DNA of 18,731 nt from Limousia pullorum (GCA_018714545.1 DVNG01000103.1:1-18731); one strand, 5' to 3'. Counted from the first letter of the stretch, positions 6,259 to 14,234 are shown. Notes: a model not told the origin generated them from the sequence alone. Translations and numbers: made by a program.

Positions 6259-8034
6259 TTATATGACGTTATATTCTTTTAATAACTTTTCTATGTCTGT
6301 ATTTCTAACTTTTTTAAGGATTTCCTTAAGGGCAATTCTTTCCATAAGTCCCAAATCCATGTCTGTAATTTTTTTGCCGTCACGAAGCTGAACTGTAGCT
6401 TTGAGAAGGTCACGTATGTCGTATACGCTTCCCCAAACCTCAGGCACGCCTCTGTCTATGTCAAGAAGTGTGTAAACGGCTTCCATACCTGTTCTCATGG
6501 AATACTCGGTGGTGAAAATTGTGTCACGCTTTGTTTCCGCAAACTGACCAAGGAAAGCAAAGTTTACACTTCCTTTTGGAACAACCAAAGGTCTGTCGCC
6601 CTCGGCTCTCGGCATGAAAAATGCTGTGATATACGGCATCATGCATGGAACTGTGTTTGCGCTGTTTTCTGCCAGTTCCTCGATTTGCTCGGTTGGTACG
6701 CCCAAATGATAGAGCCACTCCATGCAGATTTCCTTGCCTGTACAGTCTCTCATTGGCTTCTTTACGAAGTTTCCGGGAACATTGCTGAAAAGTCCGTAAA
6801 TCCAGCCTACAAGCTGTCCCTTAGGCTGACTGCGGAACTGAGGCTGACGGTTGAAAGTCCAGCTCAAAAGCCAGTTGGAGTCTTTAACGGTTACAATACC
6901 GCCGGTTACGACTCTGCCGCTGAATGGGTCACGCTTGCATATATTCTGAATGTAGGGGACAATTTTCTGGTCAAGTGTTGTTACAGTTGCGGACATCCAG
7001 TTTGTCTGCTCAGGGTCATAGCAGAACTTTTCAGGGTGACCGAAATCCGGTGACTGAGCGGCAATTTTCATCCACATATCCCAGCCGCCGCCCGGTTTGA
7101 TTTCCGGGTTGAACTTAGCCGGCTTGTTCTGTGAACCGATTGAGGAATTTTCAACGCATCCGCCGTTTGTAATGAAAACAAGGTCGTTTTCTGTAAGGTC
7201 GATATTTTCTATATCTCCTTTGTGGTCTACCACAATTCTTACAGCCTGTTTTTTCTCACCGTTAATTTCAAATTCCACGTTTACAACCTTTGTGTTGTAG
7301 TGGAAAACCACATTGTGTTCCTCAAGATATTTAATCATCGGTAGAATCATTGACTCGTACTGATTGTACTTTGTAAATCTAAGAGCTTTGAAATCGGGCA
7401 AGCCGCCTACATGGTGGATAAAACGCTTGATGTACAGCTTCATTTCAAGGGCGCTGTGCCAGTTTTCAAAGGCAAACATTGTTCTCCAATAGAGCCAGAA
7501 GTTTGAGTTTAAAACTTCCTCATCGAAAAAGTCTGTTATGCGCTTGTCGTAAAGCTCCTCGTCAGGTGTGAAGAAAAGCTTCATAATTTCCATTGCACCC
7601 TTGTCTGAAAGTCCGAATTTTCCGTCTGTGTGTGCGTCCTGACCTCTGTTTTCGGTGGCTCTCATAAGTGAGTAGTTAGGGTCTTTCTTGTTGAGGTAGT
7701 AATATTCATCCAATACACTTAAGCCCTCGGTTTCTATTGATGGAATAGAGCGGAACAAATCCCACATAACTTCAAAGTGGTTGTCCATCTCTCTTCCGCC
7801 TCTCATAACGTAGCCTACGTCCTCGTATTTGAATCCGTCGCAGGCTCCGCCGGGAATAGGGTCTTTTTCTAAAATGTGGATTCTTTCGCCGTTCATTTGT
7901 CCGTCACGAACAAGATAACAGGCGGCGGTAAGTGCTGCAAGTCCTGAACCTACAATGTAGGCGGACTTTCTGTCCACATCCTTTGGTTTTTCGGGTTTTA
8001 CAAATGCTTCGTAATTTCCGCTGGCATAATACAT
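6259..8034 (-). CDS. ohyA: Oleate hydratase (fatty acid hydratase, MCRA family)
   Basis: A 591-residue FAD-dependent hydratase that adds water to the cis-9 double bond of unsaturated fatty acids such as oleate, giving 10-hydroxystearate. This is a known detoxification route in Gram-positive bacteria. The dinucleotide-binding motif is VGSGLAALTAACYLV (about residues 28-42). The RGGREM motif places a glutamate at position 82, and a tyrosine lies at 201 in EMKLYIKRFIHHVGG; these match the catalytic Glu82 and Tyr201 reported for Staphylococcus aureus OhyA. Later conserved blocks include TGGIVTVKDSNWLLS and DTIFTTEYSMRTGMEAVY. GGAG seven bases upstream fixes the ATG at 8034. It is flanked on both sides by paralogous TetR regulators, has its own promoter region, and is separated from the upstream tetR by a terminator. 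Confidence 0.96.
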   Translation of the reverse strand: MYYASGNYEAFVKPEKPKDVDRKSAYIVGSGLAALTAACYLVRDGQMNGERIHILEKDPIPGGACDGFKYEDVGYVMRGGREMDNHFEVMWDLFRSIPSIETEGLSVLDEYYYLNKKDPNYSLMRATENRGQDAHTDGKFGLSDKGAMEIMKLFFTPDEELYDKRITDFFDEEVLNSNFWLYWRTMFAFENWHSALEMKLYIKRFIHHVGGLPDFKALRFTKYNQYESMILPMIKYLEEHNVVFHYNTKVVNVEFEINGEKKQAVRIVVDHKGDIENIDLTENDLVFITNGGCVENSSIGSQNKPAKFNPEIKPGGGWDMWMKIAAQSPDFGHPEKFCYDPEQTNWMSATVTTLDQKIVPYIQNICKRDPFSGRVVTGGIVTVKDSNWLLSWTFNRQPQFRSQPKGQLVGWIYGLFSNVPGNFVKKPMRDCTGKEICMEWLYHLGVPTEQIEELAENSANTVPCMMPYITAFFMPRAEGDRPLVVPKGSVNFAFLGQFAETKRDTIFTTEYSMRTGMEAVYTLLDIDRGVPEVWGSVYDIRDLLKATVQLRDGKKITDMDLGLMERIALKEILKKVRNTDIEKLLKEYNVI

Positions 8035-8050
8035 ATATAGTCTCCAATCT

Positions 8051-8066
8051 GCCGCATATAAGCGGC
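8051..8066 (-). promoter_or_regulatory. Small hairpin in the ohyA leader
   Basis: GCCGC (8051-8055) and GCGGC (8062-8066) form a 5-base stem with a 6-base AT loop in the 5' untranslated region of ohyA, just before its GGAG ribosome binding site. It may stabilise the mRNA or tune translation. The stem is short and could be incidental. Confidence 0.35.
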
Positions 8067-8095
8067 GCTTTGTTTGTTTTTTCTGCTGTGACTAT

Positions 8096-8106
8096 ATTAT
8101 ATACCA
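8096..8106 (-). promoter_or_regulatory. Probable ohyA promoter (-10 region)
   Basis: On the minus strand TGGTATATAAT (8106-8096) gives TATAAT, or an extended -10 reading TG-N-TATATA. No good -35 box lies 16-18 bases further upstream. A promoter is needed here because a terminator (8112-8182) separates ohyA from the upstream tetR. The TATATAATATA symmetry around the -10 box is a possible operator. Confidence 0.45.
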
Positions 8107-8111
8107 TCCTG

Positions 8112-8182
8112 AAAAAATTAAAACCGACAATGAATCTCCGATGATAATATATTTATCACCGTGGTTTCATTGCCGGTTTTTT
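8112..8182 (-). terminator. Long hairpin terminator after tetR 2
   Basis: The outer arms AAAACCGACAATGAA (8120-8134) and TTCATTGCCGGTTTT (8166-8180) pair with one mismatch or G-U. An inner pair CGATGATAA (8139-8147) with TTATCACCG (8153-8161) extends it. On the minus strand TTTT-AA-TTTTTT follows the stem, ending the tetR 2 transcript. The plus strand also ends in six Ts, so it may work both ways. Confidence 0.82.
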
Positions 8183-8202
8183 CATCATTTATAGTCCAAT
8201 GA

Positions 8203-8766
8203 TTAAATATCTTCCGACTCAAATCTCTTTAAAGCAAGCTTTAAATCGCCGAGTATAAGAGTATTAAGTTTTTTTACTATCTCCGAGGGGTCTTTTTTCA
8301 TGCCTTCCTTTATCCATGAAAGCACAAGGCCTACAAAACCATATTTGTAAAAGTCAGCCATAAAGGCTTTGTCCTCCTGACGCACATGCATACCGACGCT
8401 TTGCTCCTCTATAACGCCCATAAGCAAATCATAGGTGAGCTTGTACAGGTAACCTTCCACCTGTTCACGGCTTACGCATTTATATACGTTTAAAAAGAAG
8501 GTTTTGTTTTCGGAAATGTGATTGAAAATGCTTAGAAAACCTTTTTGCCATGTTTCATAGGTTTTCATTCCGTTTATGGCGATGGCAGCATCGTTTTGCA
8601 TTACCCAGTCCACCAAATCATAGATATCTTTAAAATGATAGTAGAAGGTCATGCGGTTTACTCCGCAGTCATCGGTTATGTCGGATATTGTTATTTTGTC
8701 CAGAGGCTTTGTGAGAAGCAGCTTTTTTAGGGAAGCTTCCAAAGCTCGTTTTGTAATTGCAGACAT
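8203..8766 (-). CDS. TetR/AcrR-family regulator 2, paralogue of the one at 5309
   Basis: A 187-residue TetR-family regulator. The DNA-binding domain (about residues 8-54, with KITISDITDDCGVNRMTF and FYYHFKDIYDLVDW) differs from TetR 1 at only about seven of the first 54 positions, two of them (IS to VN) beside the recognition helix. The C-terminal ligand domain is more diverged but shares landmarks such as VEGYLY-LTY. The two proteins may bind similar operators and sense different ligands. The ATG is 26 bases after the htpG stop, with AGAGG about 10 bases upstream and no terminator between, so it is probably the last gene of the ferritin-htpG operon. A terminator follows, and then ohyA. Confidence 0.88.
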   Translation of the reverse strand: MSAITKRALEASLKKLLLTKPLDKITISDITDDCGVNRMTFYYHFKDIYDLVDWVMQNDAAIAINGMKTYETWQKGFLSIFNHISENKTFFLNVYKCVSREQVEGYLYKLTYDLLMGVIEEQSVGMHVRQEDKAFMADFYKYGFVGLVLSWIKEGMKKDPSEIVKKLNTLILGDLKLALKRFESEDI

Positions 8767-8792
8767 TTTCTTTCTAATCCTCTATAAGGTCT

Positions 8793-10676
8793 TTAAATCA
8801 TAAGGCTGCAAACAAGGTCAGTGTACTCTGATGGATTTTCCAAAGGAAGTCCGGCGATGAGCAATGACTGACTGTAGAGAAGCTGAACATATTTCTTTGC
8901 TTCTTCAATGTTTGTGGTAACTTTATCCTTTAAGGCCTTAACTGCCGGATGGCTCATGTTGATTTCAAGAACACGCTGAGCTTTCATGCCGCTTTCCGGC
9001 TGTACAACGCTGAAATATTTTTCCATCTCAAAGGAAATTCCTCCCTGAGCTGTAAGGCATACAGGATGACTCTTGAGCTTTTTGGAAGCAACAACCTGTG
9101 AAACCTTGTCGCCCAAAGTTTCCTTGATAAAGGTGATGAGAGCGTCCTGACCCTCTTCCTTTTCTTCTTCCTTGTTCTCGCTTTCAATTCCAAGGTCGTC
9201 ATTGAGAACAGAACGGAACTCTTTTTCCTTAAATGTGCGCAGTGAATTGAGAGCGAACTCGTCGATTTCGTCTGTGCAGCAGAGGAAGTCAAAGCCCTTG
9301 TCCTTGAGGATTTCTGTCTGAGGAAGTGTTTCGATAATCTCCTTGCTTTCGCCTGTAGCAAAGTAGATGTACTTCTGATCCTCTTTCATTGCTTCAACAT
9401 ACTCGTCAAGGGTGATGAGCTTCTTCTGGTTGTAGGAGTAGAAGAGGATAAGGTCTGAAAGCTTGTCCTTGTGTGCGCCGTAATCGCTTACAAGACCGTA
9501 TTTAAGCTGTCTGCCGAATGCTGCAAAGAACTTTTCATAGTTTTCTCTGTCCTTTTTCAGCATGGAAGCAAGCTCGTTTTTGATTTTCTTTTCCAAGTGC
9601 TCTTCAATGAGTTTAAGCTGTCTGTTGTGCTGGAGCATCTCTCTGGAAATATTCAAAGACAAATCCTGAGAGTCAACAACGCCCTTTACAAATCTGAAAT
9701 GCTCTGGGAGCAAATCAGGACAGTTTTCCATAATCATTACGCCGCTGGAGTAAAGCTGGAGTCCCTTTTCGTATTCCTTTGTGTAATAGTTGTAAGGAGT
9801 TTTTGCAGGAATGTAGAGCAATGCTTTGTATGTTACAACGCCTTCAACTGATGTTGTGATTGTGAGAAGAGGGTCTTCAAAGTCAAAGAATTTTTCCTTG
9901 TAGAAGTTGTTGTATTCCTCTTTTGTAACGTCTTTCTTAGCTTTCTGCCAGATTGGAACCATGCTGTTGAGGGTTTTTCTCTCTACAACTGTTTCGTACT
10001 CAGGCTTTTCCTCTGTGCCTTCCTTAACCTTTGTGGACTCCATGTCCATCTCGATAGGATATCTGATGTAGTCTGAATACTTTTTAATAAGTGAGGAAAG
10101 TCTGTACTGCTCGAGGTATTCGCTGTACTTGTCCTCTTCTGTGTCGTCCTTGAGAACCATAATAATGTCTGTTCCCACGGTGCCCTTGTTGTATTCTTCG
10201 ATTGTATAGCCGTCTGCGCCTGCGGACTGCCACTTGTAGCCTGTATCACTGCCGTATTTTCTTGTGATTACGGTGATTTCCTTTGCTACCATAAATGCTG
10301 AGTAGAAGCCTACACCGAACTGTCCGATGATGTCTACATTTTCCTTGTCCTCGTCTTTAAGCTGCTGACGGAATTTATAAGAGCCGCTGGAAGCGATTGT
10401 GCCCAGGTTGTTTTCAAGCTCGTCCTTGTCCATACCGATACCGTTATCTGAAACTGTAAGGGTACGGTTTTCTTTGTCGGCTTTTATAAGGATTTTAAAA
10501 TCGCTTCTGCTCATGCCAACCTTATCATCTGTAAGGGAGATAAAGCAGAGCTTGTCTATAGCGTCGCTGGCGTTTGAGATAATTTCTCTTAAAAATATTT
10601 CTCTGTGTGTGTAAATTGAGTTAATCATCAAGTCCAGAAGTCTTTTTGACTCTGACTTAAATTGCATTTTTTCCAT
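8793..10676 (-). CDS. htpG: Molecular chaperone HtpG (Hsp90)
   Basis: A 627-residue bacterial Hsp90, an ATP-dependent cytoplasmic dimeric chaperone. The N-terminal GHKL ATPase has LREIISNASDAIDKL (E31 and N35), the SDNGIGMD motif (D77 binds the adenine) and GQFGVGFYSAFMVA in the lid region. The middle domain carries SLNISREMLQ with the ATP-contacting arginine. The C-terminal dimerisation domain has the usual SHPVCL segment. Length is typical for HtpG (about 625). AAAGGAAAGAAG lies upstream of the ATG at 10676. Only 34 bases separate it from the ferritin gene, and tetR 2 follows after 26 bases, which suggests one transcript under the CIRCE-bearing promoter at 11283-11337. A TATAAT in the ferritin-htpG gap has no matching -35, so a second promoter is unproven. 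Confidence 0.96.
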   Translation of the reverse strand: MEKMQFKSESKRLLDLMINSIYTHREIFLREIISNASDAIDKLCFISLTDDKVGMSRSDFKILIKADKENRTLTVSDNGIGMDKDELENNLGTIASSGSYKFRQQLKDEDKENVDIIGQFGVGFYSAFMVAKEITVITRKYGSDTGYKWQSAGADGYTIEEYNKGTVGTDIIMVLKDDTEEDKYSEYLEQYRLSSLIKKYSDYIRYPIEMDMESTKVKEGTEEKPEYETVVERKTLNSMVPIWQKAKKDVTKEEYNNFYKEKFFDFEDPLLTITTSVEGVVTYKALLYIPAKTPYNYYTKEYEKGLQLYSSGVMIMENCPDLLPEHFRFVKGVVDSQDLSLNISREMLQHNRQLKLIEEHLEKKIKNELASMLKKDRENYEKFFAAFGRQLKYGLVSDYGAHKDKLSDLILFYSYNQKKLITLDEYVEAMKEDQKYIYFATGESKEIIETLPQTEILKDKGFDFLCCTDEIDEFALNSLRTFKEKEFRSVLNDDLGIESENKEEEKEEGQDALITFIKETLGDKVSQVVASKKLKSHPVCLTAQGGISFEMEKYFSVVQPESGMKAQRVLEINMSHPAVKALKDKVTTNIEEAKKYVQLLYSQSLLIAGLPLENPSEYTDLVCSLMI

Positions 10677-10710
10677 GTTTATTTCTTCTTTCCTTTAATA
10701 TTATATAAAA

Positions 10711-11223
10711 TTAAATTACAAGTGAGGGAGCTGCATAAACCCTTGATTTAAGCTCGTTGTCAAGCATGTAGAGGCTTCTTGGGTCCTCGCCGAAAAGCTT
10801 GTACTTTTTGATAAGGTTGTCTGCGTTTTCTTCCTCTTCGCCCTGTTCTTTAATGAACCAGTCCAAGAACTGTGTTGTTCTGAAGTCGTTTACGTCGTGG
10901 GCGGCGGCATAGATTGTGTTGATAAGACCTGTTACATACTGCTCGTGGCTGTATCCGGCTTCCAAAACGCCAAGATTGCTTGTAAGCTCTACAGATGGCT
11001 TTTCAATGGCGTCAAGTGTTACCTTCATGCCGTTCATCTGCATATAGCGGAGAATGAGCATTGCGTGGTCTCTTTCTTCCTGAGCCTGAATTTTGTACCA
11101 GTTGCCAAAACCGTCCAAGCCCGCATCATAAAAATAATTTGAAAAATCAAGATAAAGATAAGCGGAATAAAATTCCTTGTTTATCTGTTGGTTTAAAAGT
11201 TCGGCTATTTTTTCATTAAGCAT
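10711..11223 (-). CDS. ftnA: Ferritin (FtnA type, non-haem)
   Basis: A 170-residue ferritin that forms a 24-subunit iron-storage shell and oxidises Fe(II). The ferroxidase residues match Escherichia coli FtnA by position: E17, E50, H53, E94 and Q127, with third-site acids E49, E126, E129 and E130. No haem-binding methionine of the bacterioferritin type is evident. GGAGGA at 11231-11236 is seven bases before the ATG at 11223. An apparent five-codon extension to a TTG at 11238 overlaps this ribosome binding site and is rejected. A strong promoter with a CIRCE element lies upstream and htpG follows closely, implying heat-shock (HrcA) control of a ferritin. Confidence 0.94.
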   Translation of the reverse strand: MLNEKIAELLNQQINKEFYSAYLYLDFSNYFYDAGLDGFGNWYKIQAQEERDHAMLILRYMQMNGMKVTLDAIEKPSVELTSNLGVLEAGYSHEQYVTGLINTIYAAAHDVNDFRTTQFLDWFIKEQGEEEENADNLIKKYKLFGEDPRSLYMLDNELKSRVYAAPSLVI

Positions 11224-11282
11224 TTTTTCTTCCTCCAAACCTGATTTTAAGTAGTTACAGCGTTATTTTGCTTACGTTTATA

Positions 11283-11311
11283 ATTATAGCTCTATGGTCA
11301 GGAAAAGTCAA
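11283..11311 (-). promoter_or_regulatory. Sigma-A promoter of the ferritin-htpG-tetR operon
   Basis: On the minus strand TTGACT (11311-11306) and TATAAT (11288-11283) are 17 bases apart, close to consensus. The predicted leader is about 50 bases long before the ferritin ATG. The -35 box shares its first base with the CIRCE element. Confidence 0.88.
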
Positions 11312-11337
11312 TAGCACTTTCGGCCTCAGAGTGCTAA
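11311..11337 (-). promoter_or_regulatory. CIRCE element (HrcA operator)
   Basis: On the minus strand TTAGCACTC, a 9-base spacer, then AAGTGCTAT (11337-11311) matches the CIRCE consensus TTAGCACTC-N9-GAGTGCTAA at 16 of 18 arm positions with exact spacing. It overlaps the -35 box by one base, so bound HrcA would block RNA polymerase. This predicts heat-inducible expression of ferritin, htpG and probably tetR 2. CIRCE elements more often lie between promoter and gene, so the upstream placement is slightly unusual. Confidence 0.9.
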
Positions 11338-11383
11338 TTTCAGAAAACATGGAAAATTTCAGGTTTTTGTCAGATTATATGTT

Positions 11384-11953
11384 TTATTTTTCGTATACGG
11401 TTACATACTTTTCGAGAATTTCTTTTGTAAACATGGAGCGGTAAATTTCTTTAATTGCAGAAGCAATCTCGCCGTCGCTTTTTTCACCCTTTCTTGAAAT
11501 ATACATAATTGCGAAATCGGCTTCAAATACTTTTGATGTTATATTTGAAAGGTGAGCGCCGCATCTTTTATAGAAATTTATTCTTCTGGTGCGTATGGAA
11601 AGGTCATCGTCGTTTTTTGAAAACTTGGGGTTTTCAACCTCCAAAAGTATGAGTTTGTCCTGAAGCTTTTTGGAAAGCTCTGAAAGAAAATTTGCGCCTA
11701 TTCCTTTACCACGCAGGGAAGAGTCCACGGCGTAATAATCCAGCAGGATTGTATCGTTGTTATTTGAAAAAGTAAAGGTGGCGTAGGACAAAAGCTTTTC
11801 ATTTTCGTAAAGTCCGTAGCCTGTATATAATCCCATGGAAAAGCTTCTTTCAAACATTTCCCAGGGACGAATTTCCTCAGGCGGAAAATCATTTTCCATT
11901 CTGTTTTTATAGATAAATTCAATATCAGCTTTGTTTAATTCTCTTATTTCCAT
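11384..11953 (-). CDS. GNAT-family N-acetyltransferase
   Basis: A 189-residue GNAT acetyltransferase, which moves an acetyl group from acetyl-CoA to an amine. The acetyl-CoA pyrophosphate loop is SLRGKGIGANFL (R81 to G86, the R/Q-x-x-G-x-G motif A). The preceding strand ILLDYYAVDSS and the later NFYKRCGA (motif B region) are typical. The substrate is not predictable. A roughly 40-residue basic and acidic helical tail follows the fold. AAGGAGG at 11959-11965 sits five bases before the ATG. It lies upstream of the ferritin operon on the same strand but is separated by 160 bases containing the CIRCE promoter, so the two are probably independent units. Confidence 0.83.
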   Translation of the reverse strand: MEIRELNKADIEFIYKNRMENDFPPEEIRPWEMFERSFSMGLYTGYGLYENEKLLSYATFTFSNNNDTILLDYYAVDSSLRGKGIGANFLSELSKKLQDKLILLEVENPKFSKNDDDLSIRTRRINFYKRCGAHLSNITSKVFEADFAIMYISRKGEKSDGEIASAIKEIYRSMFTKEILEKYVTVYEK

Positions 11954-12338
11954 TTTGTCCTCCTTAATAATAAGTGTTATACAATCAATAGTCTATCATC
12001 AGTATAACCTAAAATCAAGAGCGGCAGAGGTTATCAGAAATAAAAAGAAAGCAATTAGAAAACTTTATAACTGCTTATTTTAAAGCGTTAGAACTCTTAA
12101 ATATATTAAAAATGTTTTGGGATAATTTATTGTGATTGCTTATAAAGTATTTTGTGAAGTATAACTGTAAAATTCATATAAACAATGCTATTTCTATTGA
12201 TTTTTTTCAAGGTTAATGGTATACTTCACTTGAAAGCGTACTTAATATCTGATTGAATATATTGGAATGAATTTCCTCTTTATTTTGAGGGAATGTTTAT
12301 ATTGTATGGCTAAATTAAAGTGTATGAGGTGTAAAATT
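11954..12338. other. Divergent intergenic region between the acetyltransferase and pyk
   Basis: This AT-rich 385-base gap holds the acetyltransferase ribosome binding site (and presumably its promoter) on the minus strand, and the pyk promoter and a roughly 107-base leader on the plus strand. In the leader TTCCTC (12270-12275) can pair with GAGGGAA (12288-12294) as a weak hairpin. No gene or known riboswitch was recognised. Confidence 0.5.
12197..12225 (+). promoter_or_regulatory. pyk promoter
   Basis: TTGATT (12197-12202) and TATACT (12220-12225) are 17 bases apart, and TGG before the -10 box gives an extended -10. The predicted start is near 12232, about 107 bases before the pyk ATG. Confidence 0.72.
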
Positions 12339-13772
12339 ATGAGAAAAACAAAAATTGTATGCACAATGGGTCCTGCTTGTGATGACAAGGAAACCTTGAA
12401 AAAGATGATAGCTGCAGGTATGGATGTAGCACGTTTTAATATGTCCCACGGAACCTATGAGGAGCAGAAAAAAAGATTTAACACCGTAAAAACAGCTATT
12501 GCGGAAAGCGGCAAGAATGTTGCTATCCTTCTTGATACCAAAGGCCCTGAGGTTAGAGTTGGTATTTTTGAAAATGGCTTTGTAGAGCTTCAGGAAGGAC
12601 AGGAGTTTTCCCTTTTGAAAGAGGGAGATAAGGGAAATGATAAGGGAGTTCCTCTTTCATATCCAAAGCTTGTTGAGCTTTTTGCCGCTGACAAGGATAT
12701 AAAGGGAAGAGAAATTCTTCTCGATGACGGAAAGCTTTCATTTGTGGTTAAAGAAGCCAACCAGGACGCTATTGTCTGCACAGTTGTAAAGGGAGGCAAG
12801 CTTTCCAACAGAAAAAGTATAAATATACCTAACTATCATATAAACATGCCTTATGTAAGTGCAAAAGACCGTGCTGATATTGAGTTCGGTTTGGAGCAGG
12901 GCGCAAATGTTATCGCCGCATCTTTCGTAAGATCAGCAGACGACGTTATAAAGCTTAGAGACTACATCGACAGTATCGGCTTTGAGTATGTTGAGATTAT
13001 CGCAAAGATTGAAAATCAGAGCGGTGTTGACGATATCGACAGAATTTTGGAGGTTGCCGACGGTATCATGGTTGCCCGTGGTGATATGGGTGTTGAAATA
13101 CCTTTTATCAAGCTTCCTGAAATTCAGAAAACACTTATCAGAAAAACAGTTGTTGCAGGTAAATACGTAATCACAGCAACTCAGATGCTTGAGAGTATGA
13201 CAAATTCTCCAAGACCTACCAGAGCTGAGATAAGTGACGTTGCAAACGCAGTTTACGACGGAACAAGCGCAGTTATGCTCTCCGGTGAGTCTGCCGCAGG
13301 CAAATACCCTGTAGAAAGCGTACAGGCTCTCAATGATATCTGCTGTGAGGCTGAAAGCAACGGCGAATCAATCGCTCTTCAGGAATACATTAAAAAGTAT
13401 CCTATTACAGAGAGCTTTAGAGAAACAATCTGCCACGCTGCAAAGGATGTTGCAGAAAACATCAATGCAAAGGCTATTATAGTTGAAAGCGCAACAGGTC
13501 AGGTGGCAAGAGCTATGGCTCACTACAGACCAAGCTGTCCGATTATCGCTGTTGTTACCTCCGAGAGAGTTTGCAAGAAGCTCTGCCTCAACTGGGGCAT
13601 CACCGCTGTTATAGGCGAGGAGAAGCTCACAACAGACGCTATCACAAAGCAGGCTATGGCTAAGGCTCTTTCAACAGGGTATGTTAAGAAGGGCGACACT
13701 GTTTTGGTTCTTTCTTCAAACAAGACAGTTCCTACTTCCGGTACAGATACCCTCAATATCAGAATTATCTGA
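12339..13772 (+). CDS. pyk: Pyruvate kinase
   Basis: A 477-residue pyruvate kinase that converts phosphoenolpyruvate and ADP to pyruvate and ATP at the end of glycolysis. It starts with KTKIVCTMGPA and has ARFNMSHG (R32, N34 and S36 at the active site). LLDTKGPEVR carries D66, T67 and R73, KIENQ carries the catalytic lysine, and VARGDMGVEIP and ATQMLESM form the rest of the barrel. The regulatory C-terminal domain is present, but the extra PEP-utiliser domain of B. subtilis Pyk is absent, so it is the short form. Upstream codons back to 12267 are open but do not resemble the family. GAGGTG at 12326-12331, seven bases before the ATG at 12339, fixes the start. Confidence 0.96.
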   Translation: MRKTKIVCTMGPACDDKETLKKMIAAGMDVARFNMSHGTYEEQKKRFNTVKTAIAESGKNVAILLDTKGPEVRVGIFENGFVELQEGQEFSLLKEGDKGNDKGVPLSYPKLVELFAADKDIKGREILLDDGKLSFVVKEANQDAIVCTVVKGGKLSNRKSINIPNYHINMPYVSAKDRADIEFGLEQGANVIAASFVRSADDVIKLRDYIDSIGFEYVEIIAKIENQSGVDDIDRILEVADGIMVARGDMGVEIPFIKLPEIQKTLIRKTVVAGKYVITATQMLESMTNSPRPTRAEISDVANAVYDGTSAVMLSGESAAGKYPVESVQALNDICCEAESNGESIALQEYIKKYPITESFRETICHAAKDVAENINAKAIIVESATGQVARAMAHYRPSCPIIAVVTSERVCKKLCLNWGITAVIGEEKLTTDAITKQAMAKALSTGYVKKGDTVLVLSSNKTVPTSGTDTLNIRII

Positions 13773-13917
13773 TAAAATGTTACCAAGTCACAGACAAAGC
13801 CCGTATCCTGCGGTATAATACTTCAAGGAAAGCGGGATTGACTTTATAACAGCAATTCAGCTTATTTCCCTTGCGGGATAAGATATATTTATAATTTATA
13901 TAAAGGAGGACGTTGCA
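13773..13917 (+). promoter_or_regulatory. pyk-rubredoxin spacer with a possible promoter
   Basis: No clear terminator follows pyk, so some readthrough into the rubredoxin gene is likely. A TATAAT at 13814-13819 has the weak -35 candidate CAGACA 17 bases upstream (13791-13796). CAAGGAAA (13824-13831) can partly pair with TTTCCCTTG (13865-13873) in the leader. The promoter call is weak. Confidence 0.3.
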
Positions 13918-14073
13918 ATGGTATACGTTTGCGAAGTATGTGGATATAGATACGACGAGGCTCTCGGCGATCCTGATAACGGTATTGCACCTGGCACAAA
14001 GTGGGAAGATATTCCGGACGATTTCGAGTGCCCTCTTTGCGGTGTAGGCAAAGACGAGTTCGTTGCTGAGTAA
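13918..14073 (+). CDS. Rubredoxin
   Basis: A 51-residue rubredoxin, a small one-iron electron carrier common in anaerobes, where it feeds electrons to oxygen- and peroxide-reducing enzymes. The iron ligands are C5 and C8 in VCEVCGY, and C38 and C41 in ECPLCGVG. The core GDPDNGIAPGTKWEDIPDDF is typical of the family. AAAGGAGGA at 13902-13910 is seven bases before the ATG. A longer antisense frame over this gene (13889-14086) is a shadow. An intrinsic terminator follows directly. The gene stands alone after pyk, with no rubrerythrin or flavodiiron partner in the window. Confidence 0.96.
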   Translation: MVYVCEVCGYRYDEALGDPDNGIAPGTKWEDIPDDFECPLCGVGKDEFVAE

Positions 14074-14098
14074 TTATCACAGACAATGATTATTAAGG

Positions 14099-14131
14099 AA
14101 CAACGGTGGATTTAATCTGCCGTTGTTTTTT
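14099..14131 (+). terminator. Intrinsic terminator after rubredoxin
   Basis: AACAACGG (14099-14106) pairs with CCGTTGTT (14120-14127), followed by a T-run to 14131. Confidence 0.88.
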
Positions 14132-14151
14132 GCTTTTTAATATTGAAACTA

Positions 14152-14180
14152 TTGACTTTAAATATAAAAAATAATATCCT
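14152..14180 (+). promoter_or_regulatory. Promoter of the rlmA operon
   Basis: TTGACT (14152-14157) and TATCCT (14175-14180) are 17 bases apart. The predicted leader is about 48 bases long. Confidence 0.55.
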
Positions 14181-14234
14181 TTTTAAAGACTTTTGATTTA
14201 TAAAAGATTACATATAAGAAAAGGGGATGGGCAT

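Noticed and set aside
7932..8144. 70-codon plus-strand frame over the ohyA start and the tetR 2 terminator
   Set aside because: It is a shadow of ohyA, has no ribosome binding site, and crosses a terminator hairpin.
11224..11238. Ferritin start at a TTG five codons upstream
   Set aside because: That codon overlaps the GGAGGA ribosome binding site of the ATG at 11223.
12267..12338. N-terminal extension of pyruvate kinase to the ATG at 12267
   Set aside because: The extra 24 residues have no counterpart in the family and a good ribosome binding site precedes the ATG at 12339.
13889..14086. 65-codon minus-strand frame opposite rubredoxin
   Set aside because: The plus strand encodes a canonical 51-residue rubredoxin with a perfect ribosome binding site.
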